Shown piece after piece: positions 18,138 to 27,700 of a stretch of DNA of 64,000 bases. A program made the position numbers and the translations under genes. The notes beneath the pieces are model-generated. The model saw only the letters and a program-made list of their open reading frames with translations. It was not told the origin of the DNA and made no database searches. Origin of the DNA: Streptomyces sp. NBC_01497 (GTDB lineage Bacteria; Actinomycetota; Actinomycetes; Streptomycetales; Streptomycetaceae); contig NZ_CP109427.1 in assembly GCF_036250695.1 (NCBI RefSeq), positions 8,184,001-8,248,000 of the forward strand, in the 5' to 3' direction. Position 1 is the stretch's first letter; every line of letters begins with the position of its first letter.

Positions 18138-18884
18138 TCAGCGGGCGGTGGCCCGTGCGGCCTCGTCGATGACGTGGGCGACGACGTCCGGGTGGGAGAC
18201 GGCCACCGAGTGCGAGGCGGCGACCTCGGTGACGTGGGCCCGGGCGCGCTCGGCCATGAACCGCTGGGCGGCCGGCGGGATGTTGAGGTCCTCGGTTGCG
18301 ACCACGACCCAGGAGGGGACGCTCGCCCAGGCGGCGACGGTGGCGGTCTCCGCCAGAGCGGCCTGCGCGATGGGGCGCTGGGTGGCTGCCATCAGGGCGG
18401 CGGTGTCGGCCGGGACGTCCGCGGCGAACTGCTGGTGGAAACGGTCGGCCTGAATGGCGAGGTCGACGTCCGCGGTGCCGTCGGGAAGCACGGTCGGAAC
18501 CGCGTCCAGAGCGTCCGGGAGGGTGCTGCCGGGGAACTTGCCGGTGAGTTCCAGCGCGCTCTCGCCCGTGTCGGGCAGGAACGCCGCGACGTAGACGAGC
18601 GCCTTGACCCGGTCGTCGCCGGCCGCCGCGGTGCTGATGACCGACCCCCCGTAGGAGTGGCCGACCAGGACGACAGGGCCGTCGATGTGGTCCAGGACGG
18701 TCCGCAGGGCGGCGGCGTCATCGCGCGGGCCGCGCAGCGGGTTGGCCGCGGCGACGACTCGGTAGCCGTCCTGGCGCAGGTGCTGGATCACCCCGTTCCA
18801 GCTGGATCCGTCGGCGAACGCGCCGTGCTCCAGCACGATCGTCGGGAGGGTGTCCTGGGCGGTGGCGGATCCGGTGAGGCTCAT
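18138..18884 (-). CDS. Alpha/beta-fold hydrolase
   Basis: This 248-residue alpha/beta hydrolase has the nucleophile elbow GHSYGG near residue 83, the oxyanion region LEHGAFADGSSW near 18-29, and a late His in EVAASHSVAVSHPDVV. Esterases of this EstC-like type usually detoxify or modify small esters; the substrate is unknown. The internal segment FLPDTGESALELTGKFPGSTLPDAL corresponds to the lid. AGGAAG precedes the ATG at 18884. The start looks like a short non-cleaved segment and not a signal peptide. The upstream region carries a MarR-like inverted repeat. Confidence 0.88.
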   Translation of the reverse strand: MSLTGSATAQDTLPTIVLEHGAFADGSSWNGVIQHLRQDGYRVVAAANPLRGPRDDAAALRTVLDHIDGPVVLVGHSYGGSVISTAAAGDDRVKALVYVAAFLPDTGESALELTGKFPGSTLPDALDAVPTVLPDGTADVDLAIQADRFHQQFAADVPADTAALMAATQRPIAQAALAETATVAAWASVPSWVVVATEDLNIPPAAQRFMAERARAHVTEVAASHSVAVSHPDVVAHVIDEAARATAR

Positions 18885-19000
18885 GGCGTGCTTCCTGTTC
18901 TTCGGGACGTGGGGGCGGGCTGGGTTCTCCGGCGGGTTCTGCTGCTGCGGTCACCGGAGGTTGTGCTCCCCGGCGCCTGCTCCCTCCGACAGAGAGAACA

Positions 19001-19034
19001 GTAGTGCACAATCAAGTTGCACACAACTAATAGT
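19001..19034. promoter_or_regulatory. MarR-like operator and promoter of the hydrolase
   Basis: An unusually A/T-rich patch contains AGTTG-CACA-CAACT (19015-19028) next to TAGTGCACAATCA. Read on the minus strand, TTGTGT is followed 17 bases later by TACTGT, a plausible -35/-10 pair for the hydrolase gene. A repressor bound here would block that promoter; no MarR gene is adjacent. Confidence 0.5.
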
Positions 19035-19193
19035 GTCGGCCGGATCCGCCGGCCCGCCGACGGCCGTGGCCGCAGCCGCGCAACCGCCCATCCGCCACCG
19101 CGGCCCCCTCCGCACGCTCCTCAATCGCCTTTCGCACCGGGCCCGCCGAGGGCTAGTGTTCGGGGGCAACGAGTGAGCCCTGAGGAGTTGGAC

Positions 19194-19220
19194 ATGCCCG
19201 GTCGTTCGAGCGCGCGCTGA
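19194..19220 (+). CDS. Possible 8-residue leader ORF
   Basis: GAGGAG at 19182-19187 is a near-ideal ribosome binding site followed seven bases later by ATG and the ORF MPGRSSAR, ending TGA at 19220. It lies 140 bases upstream of the MFS gene. It could be an attenuator or leader peptide, or a chance occurrence in purine-rich DNA. Confidence 0.25.
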   Translation: MPGRSSAR

Positions 19221-19359
19221 CGTCCTAGGCCGTAACCGGCCCGTCATCGCGTGCTGCCCTTGATGTCGCGGCACAGCGAGCCTTCTCCTGCCTGAACCGC
19301 CGGTGCGCCCTGCGTGCGCCCGGTGACGGGCCTCGTTGTCGGCAACCCAAGGGGTCCTC

Positions 19360-20688
19360 GTGCCGCGCCCTTCCTCCTCCCCGACCGATTCGGGTCAGTC
19401 ACCTTCCGCACGACTGCGGCAGGACGGCGACTTCCGCAGACTGTGGGCGGGCCAGACCGCCTCCCAACTCGGCGAACAGGCGAGCCTGGTGATCCTGCCG
19501 CTCTTCGCCGTCCTGACGCTCCACGCCGGCGCCGGCCAGTTGGGCGTCCTCCGCGCGGTGGGGCAGGCGCCGATCCTGGTGCTCTCGCTCTTCGTCGGCG
19601 CCTGGGTGGACAGGTGGCGGACCCGTACGGTGATGGCGACGGCGGACGCCGGCCGGACCCTGGTCCTGGGCGCCGCCGCCGTGGCCGCCCTCCTCGGGTG
19701 GCTCGGCCTGCCCGCACTCCTGGGCGTCACCTTCGCCATCGGCGCCCTGTCCGTGTTCTTCGACGTGGCGTACCAGGCCTCTGCCGTACGGCTGCTACGA
19801 CGCGATCAACTGCTGCGCGCCAACAGCGCGCTTGAGGGGAGCAGGTCCGCGGCTCAGACGGGTGGTCCCGCGCTCGGTGGTGCGCTGGTGTCCCTGCTGT
19901 CGGCGCCGATCGCCATCGCGTGCGGCGCGCTGTTCCTCGCGCTCTCGTTCCTGTCGATCCGCCGGATCCGTCGCAACGAATCCGTCCCGCGGCGCCCGGA
20001 CGGTCCCGCTCGCGTCCGGCGGCGGATCCATGCGGGGCTCCGCTTCGTCATCGCTGATGCCACGTTGCGGACCGTGTGCCTGGCCTCGGCCGCCTACCAG
20101 TTCTTCTTCGCCGCCGTGATGACCGGATACCTGCTCTTCCTGCCGCGGGAACTGCACCTGTCGGGGGCGGCCGTCGGGCTGGCGCTCGCGGCGACGGGAC
20201 CGGGCGCGCTGCTGGGCTCCGTACTGGCCGCACGCCTGCCGGACCGGTTCGGTTACGGCCCGGTGCTCATGTCCGCGGCGGCCCTCGGCGACGGCGCGTT
20301 CCTGTGTGTACCCGCGCTGCACGGCTCCCCAGCGGTGACGCTTCCCGCCCTTCTCGCCGTCAACTTCGTGTTCGGAGCGGGCGGGCAGCTGGTGAGCGTG
20401 GCGCTGATGGCAGTGCGGCAGTCCCTCACCCCGGACGCCATGCAGGGGCGCGCGGCCGCGACGATCACGTTCGTCGGCATGGGGCTGACCCCGCTCGGCT
20501 CTCTGCTCGGTGGATTTCTCGGTGCGCAGTGGGGGCTGCGCACGAGCCTCCTGACGATGTCCGCGGGCATGATGCTGTCCCCGGTCCTGATGGCTCTGTC
20601 CCCGCTCGCCCGTCTGGGGCGGGCACTTCCGGCCCGGCGGGACACGTCGGTGCCGGCCGGCGGCTGCGGCGTCCGGCTCACACCGTGA
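19360..20688 (+). CDS. MFS transporter, DHA3/EntS-like
   Basis: This 442-residue integral membrane protein has about 12 hydrophobic segments and the MFS_3 signature of DHA3-type exporters (DFRRLWAGQTASQLGEQASLVILPLFAVL at the start, VGAWVDRWRTR in the first cytoplasmic loop, SVFFDVAYQAS, RRDQLLRANSALEGSRSAAQTGGPALGG). Relatives export siderophores (EntS) or macrolides. GTG at 19360 has AAGGGG upstream; TTG at 19336 would add eight residues. No biosynthetic genes flank it, so drug or stress export is the default guess. Confidence 0.88.
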   Translation: MPRPSSSPTDSGQSPSARLRQDGDFRRLWAGQTASQLGEQASLVILPLFAVLTLHAGAGQLGVLRAVGQAPILVLSLFVGAWVDRWRTRTVMATADAGRTLVLGAAAVAALLGWLGLPALLGVTFAIGALSVFFDVAYQASAVRLLRRDQLLRANSALEGSRSAAQTGGPALGGALVSLLSAPIAIACGALFLALSFLSIRRIRRNESVPRRPDGPARVRRRIHAGLRFVIADATLRTVCLASAAYQFFFAAVMTGYLLFLPRELHLSGAAVGLALAATGPGALLGSVLAARLPDRFGYGPVLMSAAALGDGAFLCVPALHGSPAVTLPALLAVNFVFGAGGQLVSVALMAVRQSLTPDAMQGRAAATITFVGMGLTPLGSLLGGFLGAQWGLRTSLLTMSAGMMLSPVLMALSPLARLGRALPARRDTSVPAGGCGVRLTP

Positions 20689-20802
20689 AAGGGACCGGGC
20701 CGTGCCGGGCGGGAAGCCGCGAACGGTCCGGGGTCATCTCCCGGCCGGTGCCAGTAGGCTCCGGTGGCCCGCTGGTCACGAGAGCCTGGAGTACGCACCG
20801 AT

Positions 20803-21222
20803 ATGCGCGGACGTCCCCGTCACGAAGCCGGTATTCCCCGTACGGTGCGGCACGACTGGTGGGGCGTCGTACTGGAGGCCCCCGATCCGCACGCGCTCGC
20901 GCGCTTCTACTCCGAGCTGCTGGGCTGGGAGATCGCCAAGGAGGATGCCGACAGTGCCGCCGTCGCTCCACCGGAAGGTGTGGCCTACCTCGCCTTCCAG
21001 CGATCGGACGGCTACGTCCCCCCGGCGTGGCCCGCTCAGGAAGGCGCCCAGCGGATGACGATGCACCTCGACTTCGAAGTGACGGATCCGGCGGCGGCGC
21101 TCGCGCACGCACGCGAACTCGGTGCGCGGGAGGCCGGGCATCAACCGCAGGACAATGTCACGGTGATGCTCGACCCGGCCGGTCACCCCTTCTGCCTCTA
21201 CCTGGAGGGTGACGGCAACTGA
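20803..21222 (+). CDS. VOC-family (glyoxalase-like) protein
   Basis: This 139-residue single-domain protein has the vicinal-oxygen-chelate fold: WWGVVLEAPDPHALARFYSELLGWEI, then PPEGVAYLAFQR, MTMHLDFEVTDPAAALAHARELGA and VMLDPAGHPFCLYLEG, the two beta-alpha-beta-beta-beta modules of the family. Members include glyoxalases, dioxygenases and drug-binding resistance proteins; this lineage of small actinomycete VOC proteins is uncharacterised. The start is uncertain: GTG at 20764 is an in-frame alternative and neither has a strong ribosome binding site. Confidence 0.85.
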   Translation: MRGRPRHEAGIPRTVRHDWWGVVLEAPDPHALARFYSELLGWEIAKEDADSAAVAPPEGVAYLAFQRSDGYVPPAWPAQEGAQRMTMHLDFEVTDPAAALAHARELGAREAGHQPQDNVTVMLDPAGHPFCLYLEGDGN

Positions 21223-21573
21223 CCCGTCCGCCGCCGTGAGGGTTCCCCCAAGTCCGCCAACACGGTGGACGCGGGTCTTCGTGCCGTTTCCGCGTCACGC
21301 GCCCCGGCGGAACGGACACCCCCGAAGGCCGTCACGGTCAGGTCCGGTGTTCGGGCGGGAGGTTTCCCACGGACGGCTCGGTCGCGCCGTGCCGCCGGAC
21401 CGGGGAAGAAGGGGCCGGGTGGGGCGACGCGTTGAGCCGGCCGCTCCCCGGTGGGCGCGTCGCGAGGACCGGCCCGTATCCGACACCGTGGATGTGACGT
21501 GCGACACCTGCCGTTACCCGGCTGCCCGGTGCGACAATGCGCCAGACGACCTGGCCACAGTGGGGACGCCTCC
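21223..21573. other. Gap without a supported gene
   Basis: About 350 bases upstream of the LAL regulator with no recognisable gene or clear operator. Confidence 0.45.
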
Positions 21574-24489
21574 TTGAACGATCAGCCGGCGACAGCCGAG
21601 CGGGACCTTCCGAGCCTGAGCATCCCCCGGTTCGTGGGTCGCGGCTTCGAACTGAAGGAGTCGCTCCGGGCATTGGCCCACCCTCCCGCCCTGGTGCTGG
21701 TGGAGGGCGAGGCCGGGATCGGGAAGAGCCGGCTGATCCGGGAGATGCTCGACATGCCCGAGGCGCGGGGGCGTCGGGCGTTGATCGCGGCCTGCCCGCC
21801 GTTTCGTGACGCGCTGACCCTGGCCCCCATCGTGGATGCCGTCCAGCAGGTCGGCGCCAGCCTGGCAGGGCTCGAACTGAGCCCGCTCGCCGGGACGTTG
21901 CGGCCGCTCTTTCCCGAGTGGACGAAGGAGCTGCCGGCCGCGCCCGAACCGCTCACGGACGCCGGGGCCGCCCGCCACCGCCTGATGCGGGCGCTGGCCG
22001 AACTGCTCGACCAGCTGGGAGTCGAGGTGCTGGTCGTGGAGGACGTGCACTGGGCGGACGACGCGACCGTCGACTTCCTGCTGTTCATCGCCTACCGTCC
22101 GGCCACCCGGATCAGCCTGGTCCTCAGCTACCGGCCCGGGGACCTCCCGGCGGATTCGCCGTTGCCCCGGCTGTCCTCGCGCCCGGCGGCGGACGGCGGG
22201 CACGCGCGCGTCACCCTGGGTGCGCTAGGGGTGGACGAGACCAGCGAGCTGGTGTCGTCCATGCTCGACGGCGACAGCGTCTCGGAGAGTTTCGCCGTCT
22301 TCCTGCACGAGCGCACCGACGGCCTCCCGCTGGCGCTGGAGGAGTCGGTGCGGCTGCTGCGCGACCGGGCCGACCTGGTCCGTCAGCACGACGCGTGGAT
22401 CCGCCGCCCGCTGGACGACATCGCCGTCCCGGTCACCATCCGGGAGGCGGTGGCCGAGCGGGCCGCCCGCCTGGGCCCCGACGCGCAACGGGTACTGAGC
22501 GCCGCGGCCGTACTCGGTGAGCCGACCCTCGAAGCGAACCTGATCGAGGTGGCCGCGCTCTCGGAACGGTCGGCTCCCGCGTCCGTCGACGAGGCGCTGA
22601 GAGGAGGGCTGCTGGTCGAGGACGACGGAGGCCGGATCGCCTTCCGCCATGTGCTGGCGGCGCGCGCGGTCTACGACACGATCACGGGACGTGAGCGCCG
22701 GGCCGCCCACCAGCGCGCGGGCGAGGCGCTGGCGCTGAGGCAGCCGCCGCCGGTCGCGCGCCTGGCCCACCACTTCCGGCAGGCGGGGGACACCGCCCGC
22801 TGGAGCCATTACGCCGAGCAGGCCGCGGATCTCGCCCTGGCGTCGGGCGACCACCACGCGGCGGTCACCTTCCTCCACGAACTCCTCAACGATGCCGCAC
22901 TGCCCGGCACCGCGAAGGCCCGGCTGGCGCAGAAGATGCCGATCTACGCGTTCACCGGTCACGTCGGCCTGGCCCAGGTCGTCGAGACGCTCCGAGCGGT
23001 CCTGGACAACGAGACGCTCGGCACCCACGAACGCGCCGAGGTCCGTGCTCAACTCGGCAGGATGCTGATGCAGGTCGGGGAGTACGGGGACGGCGCGGCG
23101 GAACTGGAGCGGGCGATCCCGGACCTGGCGCGGCCGATCGACGCCGCCAAGGCCATGGTGGTGCTCGGCCGAACGGGAGGCGCCGACGTGCCGGCCGCGA
23201 CCCACCGCCGTTGGCTCGACGGGGCGGCCCGTCTGATGGACGCGTCGGTCCCCCCGGACGACCGGGCGTCCCTGCTGGTGGACATCGCCACCGGTCTGCT
23301 CGCCATGGGCGACCGGGACGGGTGGTCGGTCGCCGACCAGTTGCTGGGCGACGCCTTCGCCTGGCAGGTCCAGCTGGGACGCGGCCTGCTGAACCTAGGG
23401 GACGCCGCCATGTGCTGGGGGCGGCACACCGAGGCGCGGCAGCGGCTGACGTCCGCGATCGAGTGGGCGGAGCTGCACGGGCACCACCGCCTGGGCGACA
23501 TGGCCCGGGTGACGATGGTCCACCTGGACTGGTACACGGGCCGGTGGGAGGGGCTGGCCGAACGGTCGGCGGCCCTCGCCGGGCTGGAGGAGGAGCCCGT
23601 CATCCGCCTGGACGCGGTCCTGGTGGGGGGCCTGCTCGACGCCGTGTGCGGCAGCGGCCCGGTCGCCGAGGGGAAGCTGCGGCCCGCGATGGAGGAGGGT
23701 GACCGGCGGGGCATGCAGGACCTGCCGATCGAAGCGGCCGCCGCGCTCGCCCGTATACGCCTCACCGAGAAGCGGACCGAGGAGGCGCTCGAACTGACCG
23801 AGCGCCCGATGGCGATCGTGAGGGACAAGGGAATCTGGCTGTGGGCGAGGGAGATCGCCCCGGTCAGGGTCGAGGCGCTGATGGCGGCCGGGCGGGAGAG
23901 CGAGGCGTCCGGGTTGGTCGCCGCGTTCTCTGCGGGCCTGGGCGACTGCGACGCGCCGTCCGTGCGGGCGGCCCTGGCCGGCTGCCGCGCCCTGCTCGTC
24001 GGGGGGCGGCGTGAGTACGCGGCGGCCGCGGCGGCGTGGGAGCGGGCAGCGGCCGCCTGGGAGGCACTGCCCCAGCCGTACGAGGCGTTGCTGGCCCGCC
24101 ACCGGCAGGGCGAGTGTCTGCTCTCCTGCGGCGAACACGCCTCGGCGCTCCCCCTGCTGACGCAGGTCCATGCCGGGCTGTCGGGCCTGGGCGCCGGGCG
24201 GGACGCCGCCGTGGTCGCAGGGACGCTGCGCGCCCACGACGCGCCGGTGCGGCCGGTGTGGCGGGGAGGCCGGCGCGGATACGGCGATCAGTTGTCGCCG
24301 CGCGAGCTGGAGGTGGCCCGGCTGATGCTCGGCGGGCTCACCAACCCGGAGATCGCCCGGGTGCTCTCCCGTTCTCCCCGGACGGTCGCGGCCCAACTCA
24401 ACTCGGCGATGCGGAAGTACAGGGTGTCGTCGCGCACCGCGCTCGCGGTGGGACTGACCCAGGCGGGCATCACCCCGGCCGAAGCATGA
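21574..24489 (+). CDS. Large LuxR-type (LAL) ATPase regulator
   Basis: This 971-residue protein has the architecture of MalT-like LAL regulators. A P-loop ATPase module occupies roughly 18-330 (FVGRGFELKES, Walker A GEAGIGKS at 45-52, Walker B LVVEDVHWADD). A long helical TPR-like region follows, with a C-terminal LuxR helix-turn-helix (LSPRELEVARLMLGGLTNPE ... RSPRTVAAQLNSAMRKYRVS) in the last ~65 residues. Such proteins activate secondary-metabolism or sugar genes on ligand binding. TTG 21574 is the only plausible start close to the conserved N-terminus. A truncated paralogue lies at 33.2-34.0 kb. A strong terminator follows. Confidence 0.9.
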   Translation: MNDQPATAERDLPSLSIPRFVGRGFELKESLRALAHPPALVLVEGEAGIGKSRLIREMLDMPEARGRRALIAACPPFRDALTLAPIVDAVQQVGASLAGLELSPLAGTLRPLFPEWTKELPAAPEPLTDAGAARHRLMRALAELLDQLGVEVLVVEDVHWADDATVDFLLFIAYRPATRISLVLSYRPGDLPADSPLPRLSSRPAADGGHARVTLGALGVDETSELVSSMLDGDSVSESFAVFLHERTDGLPLALEESVRLLRDRADLVRQHDAWIRRPLDDIAVPVTIREAVAERAARLGPDAQRVLSAAAVLGEPTLEANLIEVAALSERSAPASVDEALRGGLLVEDDGGRIAFRHVLAARAVYDTITGRERRAAHQRAGEALALRQPPPVARLAHHFRQAGDTARWSHYAEQAADLALASGDHHAAVTFLHELLNDAALPGTAKARLAQKMPIYAFTGHVGLAQVVETLRAVLDNETLGTHERAEVRAQLGRMLMQVGEYGDGAAELERAIPDLARPIDAAKAMVVLGRTGGADVPAATHRRWLDGAARLMDASVPPDDRASLLVDIATGLLAMGDRDGWSVADQLLGDAFAWQVQLGRGLLNLGDAAMCWGRHTEARQRLTSAIEWAELHGHHRLGDMARVTMVHLDWYTGRWEGLAERSAALAGLEEEPVIRLDAVLVGGLLDAVCGSGPVAEGKLRPAMEEGDRRGMQDLPIEAAAALARIRLTEKRTEEALELTERPMAIVRDKGIWLWAREIAPVRVEALMAAGRESEASGLVAAFSAGLGDCDAPSVRAALAGCRALLVGGRREYAAAAAAWERAAAAWEALPQPYEALLARHRQGECLLSCGEHASALPLLTQVHAGLSGLGAGRDAAVVAGTLRAHDAPVRPVWRGGRRGYGDQLSPRELEVARLMLGGLTNPEIARVLSRSPRTVAAQLNSAMRKYRVSSRTALAVGLTQAGITPAEA

Positions 24490-24701
24490 CGGCCGGGGCG
24501 CCGTCAGGGCCGCCACCACGGTCCGCCCGGGTCGACGGCTGCCGGACTTCGGGTCATTCAACGTATTGACACGGCGTTCTGCTTCGCACTCGGGGAGTGC
24601 GGCTACCCGGTGGTCCGGTGGAGGGCCGGGCGCCCAGGAGCCCGCCTGGCCCCCGGCGGACGGCAGGAGGCACCGACCGCGACGGGCGGCCCAGCACGTG
24701 G

Positions 24702-24739
24702 GCGAGGCCCCTGCCGGGGAATCCCGGCAGGGGCCTCGC
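24702..24739. terminator. Strong bidirectional terminator
   Basis: GCGAGGCCCCTGCCGGG (24702-24718) and CCCGGCAGGGGCCTCGC (24723-24739) form a perfect 17-bp stem with the four-base loop GAAT. It lies between the convergent LAL and S53 peptidase genes, ideal for terminating both. Confidence 0.9.
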
Positions 24740-24760
24740 TGTACTCGACGGAACGGGTGC

Positions 24761-27700
24761 TCAGCTCTGCGCCAGGGCGAAGTCGGCGGATGTCGCTCCG
24801 CCGTGCTTCAGCACCACCTCCCGGCTGCCCGTGCGGTGGCCGTCAGCGGTGACCGAGACCGTCGACGAGCCTGCCGTACGCCAGAGGTCGTACCGGCCGT
24901 GGCTGTCGGTCGTGACCGCGATCTGCTGCTTGCCGTGCTGGGACAGTGTGACCGCGGCGCCCGCGAGCGGCTTGCCGCCGGTGGCCTCGGTGACGGTGCC
25001 GGAGACCTCCCCCCACGAGGCGGGGGCGGTCGCCTTCACGCCTACCTGCACCGGCTGGTAGAGGTAGGGCGTGTCCGAGATCATGGACAGCATCGCCGCG
25101 TAGTCGCCGGGGGCCGCGAGGACCTTGGCGTCCGCGGTGACGGTGAGCTGCCGGGAGGCGCCCGGTGCCAGGCTGATCGTGGTCGCGTTCTCCGAAAGCC
25201 AGTTCACGTCGTCGCCCGTGCACTGCGCGAACCCGGACCGGGCGGCCGCCCAGGTGGTTCCCGCCAGACCGTTGGGATCCGACCCACCGATCTGGGTGAG
25301 CCCGCAGCCGGTACCCGAGCCGCTGAAGTCGGTGGCCTGGGGGGCTTCGGGGAGGCTGGTCCAGGTGTCGCTCGCGGGGTCGTACTGGACGACCTTCCTC
25401 GTGTCGGCCGCTGCCTCGTTCTGCGACACCGAGTCCGTCGTGAAGCCGGCCGTGACCTGGAGTTCACCGTTGGCGGAGGTGTACGACGCGCCGAAGACCT
25501 CGTACGGCATGTCGGCCGCCCGCGTCCACTTGTCGCTCCCCGGGTGGTAGACGTAGGTGGTGCTGTGAGCGACGCTGTGGCCGCCCTGCGTGTTGACCCC
25601 GCCGGCGCACACGACCCCGGCCGAGGTGCCGCCGCAGCCGAAGGCCGACATCTGCGCCGGGTAATCGGCTGTCCGGGTCCACGTGTTGTGCACCGGGTCG
25701 TAGCGGTAGGCGGCCGCGCTCTCCTGGCTTCCGTCTCCCGTCTCGCCCCCGACCACGTACAGCTTCCCGTCGAGGACGGCGACGGCGGCATCCATCACCG
25801 GCTGCGGGAGGTCGGCCACCTTCGACCAGGAGTCGCTTGCGGGGTGGTACGCGAAGGTGCTCGCGCTCAGGGTTCCGGCGTCGCCGGGGTGGACGGTGTA
25901 GGCGCCGCCCGCGACGTAGAGCGTCCCGTTCAGGAAGGCGCCCGAGGCGCCGGTGCGCGCTTGTGGCATGTCGGCGATCGGCGACCAGGAACCGGCCGCC
26001 GGGTCGTACACGTAACCGTGCTTGGAAGGAGTCCCGCCCCAGGGGCTGTCGATCCCGCCCACCGAGTAGGTCCTGCCCTGGTACGAGCCCACGACGTTGT
26101 TGCGGATCGGCTCAGGGTAGGTGGGCAGTTGCTGCCACGTCCCGTCGGCCGCCGGCTGCGCGGCGGTGTCCGTCGCGGCGGCGCTCTGCTCCGCCACCGT
26201 GACCTTCAGCGGGCCGCCACCGGTGTTGGTGAGGGTGACATGTCCGGTGGCCTTCCCCGACAGGCCGGTCCGCAGGGACACCGGGCTCGACGAGAGCTTC
26301 AGCCGTCCCGCCTTCAGCGCGGTGTCGTGGCGCGCGACCTTCGAGGAGACACTGACGGACGACTTGGCGCTCACATAGCGGGGGTTCGCCGTGCTGACCG
26401 TGTTGGCGCCCGCCTTCGGGCTGTACAGCCAGTAGAAGCCGTCAGCCACCTTGGCGTCGTCAGGGGTGGCGGTGCTCACCGCGCTGCCGTACATGTTCTC
26501 GGCACCGCCGGCACTGACGGAGACGGTGGCGCCGTTGACCGGGGCGCCGGTGTTGGCGTCACGGACGGTGCCCTCGATCAGGCCGCCGCCCAGCGTCCGG
26601 CACGAGCCCACGGACACGTTGTCCAGCTGGAGGAGTGAGTTCGCTCCGCCCTTGAAGTGGAAGCGAACGCGGACCTTGCTGTGCCCCAGGGCCTTCGTCA
26701 GCGGAATGTCGCCGTGCACGAGGTTCGCCTCGCCGGTGGGAGGCTGGAAGACCGGGGTCCACGTCGTGCCACCGTCGGTGGAGACGGAGGCGTCGAAGGC
26801 GGCGCCGTCCTCCAGCAGGTAGATGCTGTCGAAGTCCAGGTTCGCGCTCTTCTGCCCGGCCAGGGAGAACACCGGTGAGACGAGGTCGGTGTCCTCGGCG
26901 GTGTCGCCGCGCACCCCCGGTTCGACGGCCGCGTAGTCACCCGAGCCAAGGAAACCGCCCCCGGAGGGCTGGCCGAACAGCCATCCCGGCGAGGGGTCGT
27001 GGTTGACGACGCTCCAGCCGTACTTCGCGCCGTACCGCCAGCCCTCGAAGCCGGCCTGGGCCGTGTAGGAGTAGCCGGGCGCACTGCACTGCGTCGTGTC
27101 CGCGGCGAAGGGGACATCGCGCTTGACGTCCGCCCCGGCGACCGGCAGGTCGAGGGTGAGCGGGGTGTATCCCGGGGCGACGGGGGAGACGCGCACCGAA
27201 TAGTCGGCCTGTCCGGGCAGTTCCACCGAGTACGCGCCGGTCCTGGGGTCGGTGTAGACCGGCCCGTCGGGATAGCCGTCGATGGTGAGCTTGGCGTAGA
27301 GGGGCCAGCCGTGCCCGGACCCGTCGGTCACCGTACCGGTCACCGTGTGGGTGGGCGTCTTGGCGAGGGCGAAGTCCGCGCCGGCGCTCTGGCCCGCGGC
27401 GACCGCCACGCCCTTCTGTGTCTCGGACGCGTAGCCGAAGCGGGACGCCGACACGTCGTAGGTGGCGGCGCTCACGTGGGCGTGGTACGTGCCCGTGCTG
27501 TCCGTCGTGGCGCGGTAGGTGAACTGGTTCGACTCGTCGACCAGGGAGACGGTGGCTCCGGCCTGCGCCGAGCCGTCCGCCTTGTTGGTGACATGGCCTG
27601 TCACGGTGGCGAGCGTGCCCGGCTTCAGGGCGCTCAGGCCGTCCGGGGAGCCCAGACCGGTGGGTCCGTCCCAGCCCGCCCTGGCCTCGCACAGCTGGTT

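Noticed and set aside
24566..24571. Perfect TTGACA as a promoter -35 box after the LAL gene
   Set aside because: No acceptable -10 box lies 16-19 bases downstream (CTCGGG), and there is no plus-strand gene to drive before the terminator.
24566..26638. 690-codon plus-strand frame opposite the S53 peptidase
   Set aside because: Antisense of the secreted peptidase, low-complexity, no domain.
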